Program-made: the position numbers and the translations under genes
DNA from: Taxillus chinensis
Lineage: Eukaryota; Streptophyta; Magnoliopsida; Santalales; Loranthaceae
NCBI GenBank assembly: GCA_023512835.1
Contig: CM042087.1
Coordinates: 16,214,853 to 16,278,852 of the forward strand
Reading direction: 5' to 3'
Length of the DNA: 64,000 nucleotides
Notes under the pieces: model-generated
Told to the model about the DNA's origin: nothing
The model's input: only the letters and a program-made list of their open reading frames with translations
Databases searched by the model: none
Shown here: positions 1-12,404 of the stretch, one piece after another
Position numbering within the stretch: position 1 is the first letter of the stretch
How the letters are laid out: each line of letters starts with the position of its first letter

Positions 1-2630
1 TCCATAGTTTTGATTTTCCTCTCTTTTGCGTTATTTGAAAATAGAAATGAAATTGATTCCATTCTATTTTCATGCACCAAACGTGCGTTCAGGGTTAGGG
101 TTTGTCAGAAAAAATAAAATAGATGCTGCAAGGAGATTGAGGTTTGAGAATTTGGGAGAAGAGAAGCAAAGAAGATGCAGTAACCAGTGTTTGGAGAAGA
201 AAAAGCCACCTGACAATGACCAGCAACTGAAAATAATACCAACTGCCAGGGAGACTGCTGTTCTCAATTTCAGTCATCCATTCCTTGCATCAAGATGTTC
301 GGGTGCTGCTGCTGTTTCCAGAAAAGAAGACCCTAGCTACAAATTTTTTTAATAGGGTAGTCTGCCCTTTTACTTCTTTACACCGTTGGTTTTCGATTTA
401 GTTAGTAATCATGTGTAGCTATCATAACTCACTGATTAGTGGAATTACACACTGATTAATTGATCTGTCGCTGAATAATTGGCGACTTTTTGTAAACAAC
501 ACCAATCGCTGCTTTTTCCATTAATCAATCTATTAATCCACTGATTAACAATTAATCCCGACTGTTAGAACCATGCTATTCTATGTTTATTTTTCATTGT
601 ATTAAATGACCATCCCACCCATATCTGCAGTTGGTATTCTTTTCAGGCTAATTGGTCTCATATGGTGTGAATTGGTTCCTAATTGGGCTGGTATGCAACT
701 TGTTTGATTCTATGCTGTTGTTGCTGCCGTCAAATTTGTTTTGCTGTTACCAGTTATGCTGCTATAATCATGAGGGCCTACTACCTGTTCTGCCCTGTCG
801 GTGAAGAGCCGACCTCCGTTTTCTTGCTATGCTGTTTTTTTCTTTTCTTTCTTGTTGGCACTCCCCCCTTGTCATCGTAATTGTTGGACTCTTGAAATTT
901 ATTCTTCTTCAAGTTGATAACTTGTTTGTGTATCAACATTAGGAGAGTATATAGTATTGGTGGTTCTTATAATGACTATTTTATAAGACGACCTGAATGG
1001 CTGTTCTTATGCAGGCCGAAAAATAGCCTCTTCCATTTCTTAGCTTTTAAAGTTGTCTGCACGGTCATTTTTGGCCGCTTGGATAGTGTTTGACTGTTTA
1101 AACAAGGGAAGAATACTGGAAAAAGGCAGCTGGTCCACTTGCACCCTTGGTCTCAGCAGCCCTGGCCTCACTCTCCGGCCTGGTTCTTTCTGCTGCCTGT
1201 AGCCTCCATCTTCCCTGTCAAGACCCATCGACGTTTGAACTCTGGCCAGATAGCATCGAGCATAACCTCACACCATCACCAGAGACCAATTTTGCTTCAG
1301 CTTCGATCGTCTCGCACTGACACTTCTCACCAGTGTTGTCCTTCAGGAGTCGTTGAAGCTCCTCTCTCCATCAGCATATTTCGGATACGTGTAGCGTTTA
1401 CTTAATCAAATAAAAATATAATATAAAATAAAAAGATAGGGATTTTTTCATTTATTTCCAGAATTTAGTTTTATGATAAAACAAGGAAAAAGGTTGAGAA
1501 AATGGTTTTTAAACTATAGTTTTAACATAATAAAACAAATAAAAAATAAAAAACATTTTTTTTATTTAATTCTTGTGCTTTATTTATAAATGAATAAAAT
1601 AAAACATTAATACTTGATTGCATGTGTTTGATAAAATAGGAAAATTTGTTAAATAAAAAAAGGTGAAATTATATTTCCTCAAAAAAATTCATTTTGTTTA
1701 ACAAAAATAAATTTGGATGCGTGCATTTTTTAATTTGCTTCTATTGTATGTTTGCTTCAATTACAAAAACCAAAAAGAAAAAAGGAAAATAAAGTAAAAA
1801 AGAAGGAAGTTTATCCTTTTGAATTTTATATTTAAATTTTTTGAGTTGTCATGTTTGCTATTTGTTTTTCATTAAATTTTGTGATATTATGATGTATTTA
1901 TTGAATATAACTTAAAATATATGAAAACATTATTTTACGATCTAGACAGTAGATGATTCCTCAAGTGTCTTGGACTGTTGTTTTTGCAACCTTGGTGATG
2001 GTTGAATAGATCGATTCCATATCCCATGGTATTTTGTCTCTTCTTTTGATGTGTTATTTATTTTGTGGGACTGCCTCTAAATCGGGGTTGAAATGATAAC
2101 CTAAGATGCTTAGAGTATGTGATTATGGTTAATTTGGTTACTGTGTGAGTAAGCACCCTCATAATGTAGTGATGAAAACAACTATGAATAAAGCCGATTT
2201 AGCTCTCATGGTTGATTTGTTCAAAATGATCATGCATTGTGTGAGAGGGACTGAATGTAGTTTAATCGTCTTTCAAGTTTAAAATTTTCTCATTGTTTAT
2301 TAGGTGAAAATTTTATGTGTGTGTGTGTATATATATGTACCCTTGCTACAATAATAGTGACCTTCTTTTCCTTTTAGCTATTCTCTAACAATTATAATTA
2401 TAATTTTTTTAATTTTTGTGGTTTTCTATTTTGTATTTATACATTTCACTTTTCTGTCACCGAGATGTTGTTTTCTCAATCCAAATGAGATGCAACTTTC
2501 TTGATTACAGTCTCAACTAAATTTTAAGATCAGGCGATGGATATACAACTACAGAGATCTGTGTCCATACTGTCTCATATGATATGGCAATATTAGTCGT
2601 CAGTTTCTCAAATATGGTTTTCCTTTTCAG
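1..2630. other. Sequence upstream of the first recognised MOS14-like exon, probably intron
   Basis: AT-rich DNA with no exon I can match to the N-terminal third of the transportin family. The first recognised exon starts in mid-protein with a good acceptor at 2629-2630, so at least its immediate left flank must be intron. The GC-richer stretch at about 1130-1350 has short open frames on both strands without a recognisable product. Either the upstream intron exceeds 2.6 kb, or something has inserted into it. I see no terminal repeats that would define an insertion. Confidence 0.5.
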
Positions 2631-2815
2631 GTCAGCTTTCGAGTTCAGCATCCCAAAGATTTTGAAGATCTGTCGAAAGAGGACATGAAGGAATTTAAGC
2701 AGACTAGATATGGTATTGTTTAAATATGGTGTTGGAAGCATGTTATTTATTCCAGTATTCTAGTCCTTGTAAATTCTAGCGTTTAAATGAGATGCAACTT
2801 TCTTGATTACAGTCT
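2483..2815 (+). repeat. 31-bp direct repeat flanking the first visible exon
   Basis: The same 31-base string (core GATGCAACTTTCTTGATTAC, followed by AGTCT) occurs at 2483-2513 and 2785-2815, once in each intron flanking exon 2631-2712. Each copy ends in a pyrimidine-rich TTACAG that looks like a splice acceptor, but no coding continuation follows either copy. Confidence 0.8.
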
Positions 2816-5800
2816 TGTTGATGCTATCAAAACAGGTGGCAAGTCTGTTAACAAGTGAATTGATTCAAGCATAATATACTGCTACATTTTATGAGACGTT
2901 TTTTTTTCTTATAGCTAAAGTTGCCTGTATGTCCATATTTTGCAGGATTAAACTAATTATTGAGACTTGGGTTTTCCCTTTGTCAATGAAAATTTTCTTT
3001 AGCTCAATTTTCGGGCTTTCTTGTGTTTTTTTTTCTTGCCCTTTTACTAATGTTTTTCTTTGGAACCTGGATTAATGGCATGTGATGTTGACCAGCTGTT
3101 GCAGATGTCTTAATTGATGCAGCAATAGTCCTAGGTGGGGAGGCAACACTGAAAATTCTTTACATGAAGCTTCTTGAGGTGTGCAAGAATCATATTTAAC
3201 TTTGGAAGTATATAAATATATATTTTTTTACATACACACAATATAATTTTGTAATCTATGAAATAAATTTATTTCCCTAAAAAAGTTTAGGTTCATGGTT
3301 CTGATCCATTGGAGATATTTGATATGGCTTAAGCAACTTTTGGGGGTCATTTATGTTACATTTGAATAAACCTGAAGCCATACATATAGAATCATTTTGG
3401 GTGGTCAGAGCCCTGCTATCAAACTCTAGCATTAAATGTTGTCTGTTTAGAACTGTGAGGCATCAAACCTCACATCACCTTTGTTAAATTTGAAGCCAAA
3501 GATTTCGCGGAATGGGAAAGGTGGTAGCTTTGTAAGATTGATTTTGCTTCTGAGTTTGATTGGAAGCTAAATGGAAGGTGTTAGTTTCTGGTTGTACAGA
3601 TTATAGCCCTTATAATTAAGAGACATGGCTTTATTTGAGATTTTTTTTAAATATTTTTTCCTTCTGTTAATTTGTTTTACACGCATCTCAGGCTGTAGCT
3701 TGCAGTGGAAATGATGGACATAATGAATGGTGTCCATCTGAAGCTGCTTTGTTCTGCATCCGTGCTGTTTCAAATTATGTGTCTGCTGTTGAAGCTGAAG
3801 TAATGCCTCAGGTGTGAATATTGTTTAAATTTTCTCTTGTTTGTTTGTTGACTTAACTATTTGCAATTTGTGAAATATGTCGTGCTGAAGGTATGTTGGT
3901 GTACTTAGCTCCATCATGAATTTTGTTGACAATTTTATTTAATGATAGTTTAATGTTTTGTGGTTACTCATTGTTAAACCAGGAAACTTTCAGTTTATTA
4001 TTATTTTGTGTTTAGCTGTTTGATCCATATTACTTGTTTGGCCATGGTGGACTCTGTTGCTACCTTTCTTCTCCCTGAATGCAATTAAAAAAAACTACAG
4101 TTATGTTTTATGCCATGCATTTTACCTCTAATTTTGGGGCCATTTCCTACAATTTATGACATTGTGTTAATCAAATGCTTTCATTCTATGTGCAATGTTT
4201 GGTTTCTGCAGGTTATGGCTTTGCTTCAAAAATTTCCACGTCAGCCTCAACTGCTTCAGACTGGTAATTTGTTCTTCATATTTACTTTTTTAATTAAATT
4301 TCCCAATTGATGTTTAGTTACTATACAGTTGCATTTGGAGATGGTTTAAGATTGATTTCCGAGAATGAAGTTAGTTTTTTAGTTGTGAATTCATATCATA
4401 GTTGGCCTAAAGAACTAAACCTACGTACAGACAGAAATTAGAGATGTAATTGTCACTTTGTTTGCATCTCCTTAGTAATATATGCTTTGTTTAATATTGG
4501 TTTTCCTTTGTGCATTCGTTTCTAGTATGCTTAACAATTGGAGCATATTCAAAATGGTTTGATGCGGCAGCGAGTGGAAATTCATATTTGCCTTCTGTTC
4601 TGGATATTCTCCTGAGTGGCATGTGCTCATTTGAAGATTCTGCGGCAGCTGCTGCTTTGGCATTTAGACACATCTGCGATGGTATAACTATAACTTATTG
4701 AAATTCTACTACCTTTTACTTATCTTTTATTCGAGTATGTCTAAGGCTCTGAGCATACAATGTCACATGTGTTTTTTTTTTTTTTTTTTTTTGGATAAAA
4801 CTGTTGTATGCCATATAGACTACTAGGCCTGCATCGAAGGACTAAAATGCCAACTAGGTTCCTTGAAATCACTATAGTACAAGTTAGAAGTGTTTCTGAG
4901 ATTTGAAACTTGCGAAGTAGGGAAATAGATTTCAGTGGAGTAATCAATTTTCACCATGTAAAGATTATATGTTCAGCCATGTTGCTCCTCATTGTCCATG
5001 CACAAGAGATCCTTGGGAAGACGAAAAGTAACATGAATCTGCTTCAGCTCCTTGATCCATAAACTTTATGTCTAGAGACTAGAACCACTTTTTTGCAATA
5101 AAGTTTGAATAAAAATTAGTCCTAAATCTTTTGCTATTTCTTTCTCAATATTGCGAAGTAAACCAAGTAATAAACTTTAGAGGAAGGATCTTTCTTTTGA
5201 AAGCTTTAATATAAAGGGGATGTGGTTCAGAATTTCTTGCATAGCACCTCAGTGGCGTTCAGATGTCCTCAAAATTCTAATTTTATGATCGTGCCATCTA
5301 TTTTCTTCTTAAAAGATGAATTGAGACAATCTACTAAGAAATGCTATGCAAAGAGGCTTCTATTAGTCAATTATTGAAGTTCCAGATTTTAGCCTTTCCG
5401 TAACTGCATTAGTCATTATACTTCTTTTGCTACAGTGGTTGCACGGTAACATCATGATCTTGCGTCTATTTTGGAGTAGAATTCATATAATTTATAATTA
5501 TTATAGATTGCAGGAAAAAACTTTGTGGATATTTGGATGGCCTTTTGCACATATACAAACTAGCGGTCAACGGGGAAAGTGACTTTAAAGTTTCTGTTGA
5601 AGATTCGTTACATCTGGTTGAAGCCCTAAGGTATTCTTGTTGCTTAAACTTCTGGTGTACTCTGTGCTGTTGCCTCAAAAAATCAACTTTTGCAGTTGGT
5701 TTTGTATAAATCATTTCTGTTGGCAGCATGGTTATTTCAGAACTTCCTCCCCACAATGCTAAGAAAGCTCTTGAAGCATTATGCTTGCCTGCTGTTACTC

Positions 5801-8479
5801 CATTACAGGTATACTTCTATTTTCAAAGGAGCTCTTCTACCGCATTTATGTTTGGATAATTACTAATCCTAATATTGTTACCCAACCAGGAGGTTATAAA
5901 TCAAGGTCCTGATGTATTGGAGAAGAAAAGTGCTCGTGAGCTTACTGTACATATTGATAGACTTGGAAATATTTTTAGGTATCAGCAATTCTTTTATGCG
6001 TCTTTTATTTGCCATTATTCTTAATTTAGTTATTTGTTATTTGGATGATGATCAATTGTATTTCTGGGATCAATTCTAGATATGTAAATCACCCAGAAGC
6101 TGTGGCAGATGCAATACAAAGGTTGTGGCCAATTTTCAAAGCCATATTTGACCAGTAAGGATATGTTGCTATACGATTCTTGGCATCATATATTCTCAGA
6201 CAAATATATCTGGACTTCTAATTTTTCCCTAGTTTGACTCCTATGTTTTTGTGCAGTCGTGCATGGGATATGCGGACAATGGAATCACTTTGCCGAGCTT
6301 GCAAATATGCTGTGAGTTTGTTGAGCTGTGACCTCTGCATTTTAACTCTGGCGGAACTTTATGTCAAATCAATTTGTACAATGTTTTGTGATCGCAAGCT
6401 TCTAATTGAACTTCTCTAGTGCCTGTTTATATTAATTGAGGTTGTAAAAGTCGCGACAACACCTACTGTCTAAATGTTGTTGGACAGTCTCAGCACCATC
6501 TAACTTCTAAACGGAAATTTGATGATTTTCGTATTTTTAAAACGTTTTTTTAAATAAATATAAGCTCAAATAGAGTTCCCAACTTTTGAACTGAAGTTGA
6601 ATTCCCTTTCGAAGGTATTCTCACATTGACATTGGTGTCTTTCTAATCTCTTTAGTCTTTCCATGATTTTTTTCACTACTATAAAAAGAAGTTCCAATTT
6701 TTAAGTAGAAAAAATGACTGTTTATAAAAAAATGTAACTGTCTTTGAAATTAAGATAGCAACATTCTTATATCAATAAATTAAGATACAAATAACACTTC
6801 AAAAATTAAGCACATAGATCTTGTAAAGGAAAAGAATAGCTGCTGGTTTGAGGGGAGTGAGGGAGGGAGGAAGGTTGGTGGCGGGCTGCTGGTTCAAGTG
6901 AGAGACTCAAGTTGGGGTTGGGGGTTGAAAAGGGTTGAAGAACTTTCTCTTCCTTATACACTACTCTTTGATGTTTTATTTCCTTGCTGCTTGTGCTACT
7001 TGCCTTTGAATTTTGTTGTGAATAAGGTTTAATTTTAAAGAAATTAATATTAGTGTCGTAGCGGTTGGGGGTTTTAGTTCCTACATGCATCTAAGGTGTC
7101 TTTCTTGACACTCCACCCATTTGATGTGGATCGTAGCATATGAGGCATACAATTGTATTCCCATATTTCTGTTTGTTAAATTATCTCTTGCTGTAATATG
7201 TCTGATATAAACTCTGAATTAATGGTTCTTTGACAGATCATGAATCAACATTGGTTTACTGGAGTGTTATATTTTGATGTGTTCATCCATCCATAATAGT
7301 TGTTATATTGCACTACATTCTATTTCTGTTCTGCATTTCAGTTTGTATTCTTTGCATGTGAACGGTTCCTTGTGAGTGTTGTGGGATAGATACGTATAAA
7401 CTTCCGATAAAAAATGTGTACACTTTTGATCAAAAAAAGCTGTGTATACACAACCTAGAACCTAATGTCCGCTGATAATTTAACTCTTTAGAGATGAAAC
7501 TTTTTTCTTTTTTTCCATTTACATTTGAATTGAGAAGCATGCAGAGTGCTATATTTTCTCTTAATATTTGCAATTGACATAGATCTACCATCACCAATAT
7601 TACTGTACATTGTTTATATATGCTGTATGCTCTTTTGGCATCTGCATATACTTGCTGATATACATACAATTATCCCTTTCCCCTCCCCATCTAAGGTGAG
7701 AACATCTAAAAGATTTATGGGAATAACAATTGGGGCAATGCTAGGAGAGATTCAAGGCTTGTATCAACAGTACCACCAGCCATGCTTCCTTTATCTGTCT
7801 AGTGAAGTTATAAAGGTAAGTGCTCTTTTTTCACAAATAACTTTTAATTTGGGTTACACTGGTTTAAGTTACACTTTATGCCTACTGCCTAGTGTATGCT
7901 TCCTTTATCTGTCTGGTTTAACTTTCATAATTGCCGGGAAAAAATATCTAGGGACTATTATATTTTAAAATATGACAGAATTGTGAAAGCGTAGTGGGGT
8001 GCACACCTCAGGCTTCTTTTAAGAGCCTGAACATATGCAAACTGCATTGAGATCTTATCACAATTAAGAAAAATGTAATTCTCCTTTTATTTTATTGAAT
8101 ATTTATTTTTATTATTATCTTATATTGCTGGTCTAATATTTACAGATATTTGGGTCTGATCCTTCATGTGCCAGCTATTTGGAAACTTTGATTGTAGCAC
8201 TCTTTAGCCACACGACACATCTTCTTACAAAAATTCATGTATGGTTCCAGTAATTAGCTGGTTGCTTTTGTTCTGGCAGTTTATCAGAATCAGTACTTGA
8301 TGTTTCATTGTAGTTCAATCTCTCTACAGGACTTTACTGCCAGGCCAGATATAGCAGATGACTGTTTTTTGCTGGCCTCAAGGTGTATTCGTTATTGCCC
8401 TCATTTGTTTATGCCATCTCCTGCATTTGCTGCACTGGTAGATTGCTCCATGATAGGAGTGACAGTAATGCATAGGTAT

Positions 8480-8533
<54 letters not shown>

Positions 8534-9259
8534 CTCCTTGTAATATGTACTTGGGCACACTGGATTGTTCATGAATTTGTGTGATTAATTTTATACTGTC
8601 AACATTTAGGAAAAATTGTGGGGCGTATTTCATCATGAAGTTGTTCGCTGCAAGACTAATCTTTTAACTCCTTTTGCAGGGAGGCCTCAAATTCCATATT
8701 GACCTTCTTAACAGATATATTCGATTTAGCAAGCTCCACCCATGGCGAACAGTTTGTATCCATCCGGGATGGTGTGATTGTTCCACGAGGCTCAAGCCTC
8801 ATGAGAATTTTGGTTGCCTCGTTAACAGGAGCACTTCCTAGTTCTCGGATAGAGACGGTAACCCTTCATATATCTAAGTATATGAAAAACCTGACATGTT
8901 CACATTCACATGTATTGTTGCCTGTGGCAGCTGTTATCTATCATAATTACAAGTTTCATAATCTATTTTTTACCCAGGTAACTTATGCTTTACTAATGCT
9001 AACCCGAGCATATGGAATGAAAGCATTGGAATGGGCGAAGGAGAGTGTTTTCCTTATTCCATCCACTGCAGTGAAAGAAATGGAGCGTACCAGATTTCTA
9101 CAAGCACTGTCCGATGTGGCTAATGGGGCTGACATGAATGCCTTGGCAATTCCCATCGAAGAGCTTTCGGATGTTTGCCGTCGCAATCGAACAGTGCAGG
9201 AGATCGTTCAAGAAGCTTTGAAGCCACTGGAGTTGAACCTGGCCCCTGTTTCATCATAA
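2631..9259 (+). CDS. MOS14: Transportin-SR / TNPO3-type importin-beta (plant MOS14-like), C-terminal 578 residues
   Basis: In Arabidopsis, MOS14 imports serine/arginine-rich splicing factors into the nucleus; that role is family knowledge. I assembled 15 exons with GT-AG borders: 2631-2712, 3096-3178, 3692-3811, 4212-4263, 4526-4681, 5507-5630, 5727-5808, 5890-5978, 6080-6154, 6257-6311, 7696-7815, 8146-8238, 8330-8475, 8680-8857, 8978-9259. They total 1737 nt, an exact open frame ending in TAA. The product is a helical repeat protein that follows the Arabidopsis homologue almost gap-free, with recognisable blocks such as KEFKQTRYAVADVLIDAA, RACKYAVRTS, TARPDIADDCFLLASRC and the tail LSDVCRRNRTVQE. 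The family is about 950-960 residues long, so roughly 385 N-terminal residues lie left of the window. No exon carries a stop or frameshift. Largest intron seen: 6312-7695. The symbol rests on recalled homology. Confidence 0.93.
4771..4792 (+). repeat. Poly-T tract in intron
   Basis: Uninterrupted run of about 22 T in the intron between exons 4526-4681 and 5507-5630. No other retroposon hallmark was seen beside it. Confidence 0.8.
8480..8530 (+). repeat. (CT)n microsatellite beside a splice donor
   Basis: About 25 CT dinucleotides begin only a few bases after the GT donor of exon 8330-8475 (intron 8476-8679). Confidence 0.95.
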
Positions 9260-10460
9260 GATAACAGTAAAAGTTACAGGAGCGAAGATAGCAATGGGCA
9301 GGGCTATTTTTTCGAGGCTTCTCCTATTAAGCTATATGCATGTTTGGTTTGTGATATAGTGTTTATTCTTAAGAGCTATCATTCGTTTGAGATATTTCTT
9401 GGGCGATTATTTCAAATGCAAAAGGCGAGATAAATGATGAAGTGGTGTACTTTTTAAGTATAGGGGCCTCCAGTGGAGTGGATTCAATCATTTTGGTCGG
9501 GTGTAATTTTCATTGTGACGGCATAATTTTAATAGTGTAAAAGTTCATGCATTGCTACCTTGCATTGTGACTGGACATAAGCTGTCAGTGTTTAAATGGG
9601 TTAAAGACGTAAATGGAGCTTGAAAATTAAAAAAAACCAGTAGGAAAGTTTTACCCACGTAAAATGCAAAGGATATCGATTTCACTGCATAATATCGATT
9701 TCACTGCATAAACGGTTCAAATTTGTGAAGCTTATAATAATGCAAAATAATTAGATGTTACCATTTTTACTATTGTATTCTCCTCGTAACATATATCCCA
9801 TCTTAAAATTTTGTATACATCAACTACTTTTCTATATCTTTGTGAAATATAACTGAACCTTTCCTGTAAGGGTAGTCAAAGTTAAGAGCAGTAGAATGAC
9901 GATTAGTCAAAATTTAGTTATAAAAGTGATTTTTATAAGTTTTAGTAAACTAATTTTTATTTTGTTCTTGTTATTTTAATACAATATTAATTTTGTTATA
10001 ATTTTATATTTTCAAATAGCATTGAAATAATATTATGACCCTACATGGCTATGATTGTTGTTGGTTTCTCTATTATTTTATTGATTGATGTCGTTACTGT
10101 CACGCTCTCAAATAAAATGAATCACTAATTTGTGGACTAGCTCGTGGACTATGTGGACTGGAGTGGATTAAAACATAAAACTTTTGATCCATTTCAATTA
10201 TGGGCTAAAACAGTTTGGGCTTAAATGGAGCAGTCTACATGAACCAAATCTATGCGGATGCATACCAGTCCGCGAGTTAGTTCTTTTTTCTTTATTCTTT
10301 TTCAAATATTACCTATCCTACTTAATAGGCTAGTATCCAAACTCTAAACACATTAATTTTTTAAAAAATAAAATTTACAAACATAAACTTTGAATATGAC
10401 TTTAAAATTTAAATTGTAAAAGATGTTTGATAGAAATTTACTTATCATTTTTTAAATGTG

Positions 10461-10506
<46 letters not shown>

Positions 10507-10605
10507 GGGTTGCTTTTTAATTGGTATAGAATTATTACTAAAATATTTTAATTTTTTATATATTAAATTATTATTATGTGTTAATTTATTAGAAAATATT
10601 TTTTT
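9260..10605. other. 3' flank of the MOS14-like gene and AT-rich intergenic DNA
   Basis: The 3' UTR presumably occupies the first few hundred bases; I could not place a poly(A) site. There is a small tandem duplication at 9672-9711 (unit ATATCGATTTCACTGCATA) and an AT dinucleotide run at about 10463-10500. No gene is recognised. Confidence 0.6.
10463..10500. repeat. (AT)n microsatellite
   Basis: About 19 consecutive AT units in AT-rich intergenic DNA. Confidence 0.95.
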
Positions 10606-10995
10606 GGTCTCAGAGAACCTAGAAGGGAGTGAATGGGACTTTCTAAAAATTCTTCAAAAGCTTTTCTTGATAGCTAGTTACTGATTGTAAAAATAATATC
10701 AACGCGGAAGATAATTTGACTAATGGAAGTATGATATTTATTATCCAAAGATAATTACAACAATACTGAAATTAACTCAAGTTGTTTACAATTCGCTTGA
10801 ACTACTTAAAGAATATCTCTCATGTTTACAGTAGTCACTCTAGAATTACTCTATATTGTACACAAATTACACACCTATTACACAAAAGAATATTTCAATT
10901 CTAGCACAAGTGTAGGGACGTATGTAAGCATACTTTCTATAATAGGCATCCCGTCTCTTTATACATAGTCTTGATCTCGGTGTCTTCTTGGAACT

Positions 10996-11085
10996 TTAGT
11001 ATGTCCCTCTTTGATCAGTGAGCCAGACAAAGAATGTCATTTAGTATGTCCCTCTTTGATCAGTGAGCCAGACAAAGAATGTCAT
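10996..11085. repeat. Two perfect 45-bp tandem copies
   Basis: The unit begins TTAGTATGTCCCTCTTTGAT and repeats exactly with period 45 (10996-11040, 11041-11085). A degenerate partial third copy (TTGATCAGTGAGC) follows. It lies inside the minus-strand LTR fragment. Confidence 0.9.
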
Positions 11086-11437
11086 TTCCTTGATCAGTGA
11101 GCTGCATTAAATGTGTCTTCTCCTTGGTAAGATCTATTGAATGACTTGAGGATGTTGGAAACGCATGATGCATTAAGTTTGTTAATATGTTGACTAGTTC
11201 AAAGAATTCCAATGTTCATTAATGCTTGTGTCATCTAATCTGAGTAATCAACGTGTAAGGTTGTTGTTGTAGTAGTTAATGAACGCCTTTAGCATACAAG
11301 CCTCTCAGAGTTATTTTTGAGCTTATGAAGTTAATCCAAGCTTATGAGATTAGACCAAGACTTCGTTTGCTTATACTAGGCCCTTGAGGCTTATATCGAA
11401 TCTTTGAGAATGATCCAAAACTAGATGAGCGCTCACA

Positions 11438-11442
11438 CAAAC
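11438..11442 (+). repeat. Target-site duplication CAAAC, left copy
   Basis: Matches CAAAC at 13436-13440 on the other side of the solo LTR. Confidence 0.88.
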
Positions 11443-11464
11443 TGTAGGTCCCAAAGTGAGTCTA

Positions 11465-11491
11465 GGGGGGGGGGGGGGGGGGGGGGGGGGG
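11465..11491. repeat. Homopolymer G27 (C27 in the LTR sense)
   Basis: An uninterrupted G run at the position where the C1 LTR has only CACCCCCCTC. It is an expansion of a conserved C-tract near the LTR 3' end. Exact length may be an assembly estimate. Confidence 0.85.
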
Positions 11492-12404
11492 CTGGTGAAT
11501 AGACTTTCTTCGTGCGCGGAAGCTAGACTATTTGTTGGTATGTTGTACTTCTAAGGATAACTATGCTGGAAGTATTTATGGAGAAGATGACAGTAGTAAT
11601 TTGAGTGATAATGTGAGTTATGAACTATCAGACAAATCTAAGATGTAGTAAATGCTCCTTGTTCATAGATCTCAGTTGTATAAGGAATGGTCCATGATAG
11701 TTTTGATTTGTGGAAAACAACACTTAGGGTAGACTAGATAATCGTGCTGAATCTTGGGTGAATAAGAGTATATGTTGGATCACAAAGTTTGATCTTGATC
11801 TTGGTTCAACGCGGCTCACAGCACTTCGAAGTTCTTTTTCTCTCTCTAAGTCTCTCTCTCTAGCGTTGGAACTCGTCCTTGGATTCTGCAAAAGATCTAT
11901 ATCTTAATGTGTGTAAGAATCCTTTTTTTCTTTTGTGTTTTGTGTATTCCACGCTTTCAGAGAAAGAGACTTACTCCATGCTTTATCGTTAAGTGTGAGA
12001 GAGATATATATTTTAAGTTTTGATTACTGTGCGCTTAGTTGTCCATCCGACAGACTGACTTCCCGCCACTGGATATGCGGGATGTCGGGGGATGGGTTGA
12101 TTTGCTCTAATTTGCAGATTTGTTGCCCATGCTGCGCAGTTGCATGCCCATACTTGCGCAGTCGATCTTGGCCGTTCATCCGTGGAAAGTGGTTGATTGC
12201 AATTAATGTGGCATTAACTGCACTCCAACTGCTGGAGATGGCGCAAGCTTACTATACAAACCCTAACTGAAGATATCGCTAAGTGAATATACTTAGGGTT
12301 GTAAGTATGCCTTGAAGGTGGGTGCCTCGTAGGTTTGATGACTCGAAGGTTTCAGTTAGAGCCTGTTGAAGTTGCGGAAGTTTACTTCATGCTTTACAGT
12401 GTTG

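Larger units (their letters stand above)
10606..11442 (-). repeat. Truncated Copia-type LTR, minus orientation
   Basis: Read on the minus strand, the piece ends in a C-rich tail plus GGTTCTCTGAGACC. It shares blocks with the minus-strand LTR at 27998: CGCGGAAGATAATT, TTCTTGGAACTTT, GTGAGCTGCATT. The terminal TGTTG is missing, so it is a fragment. It is cut on the right by the solo LTR beginning at 11443 and probably resumes at 13441. Confidence 0.65.

Noticed and set aside
26..352. 108-codon open frame at the left edge, and a tiny Cys-rich frame at 295-336
   Set aside because: No recognisable domain or splice context; AT-rich DNA in a likely intron gives such frames by chance.
683..880. 65-codon Cys-rich frame
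   Set aside because: Low-complexity, no signal or family match, no conserved context.
7546..7968. 140-codon open frame overlapping a MOS14-like exon
   Set aside because: Only 7696-7815 is the real exon; the remainder is intron read through both splice sites.
8378..8636. Minus-strand frames rich in Arg-Glu
   Set aside because: Translation of the (CT)n microsatellite.
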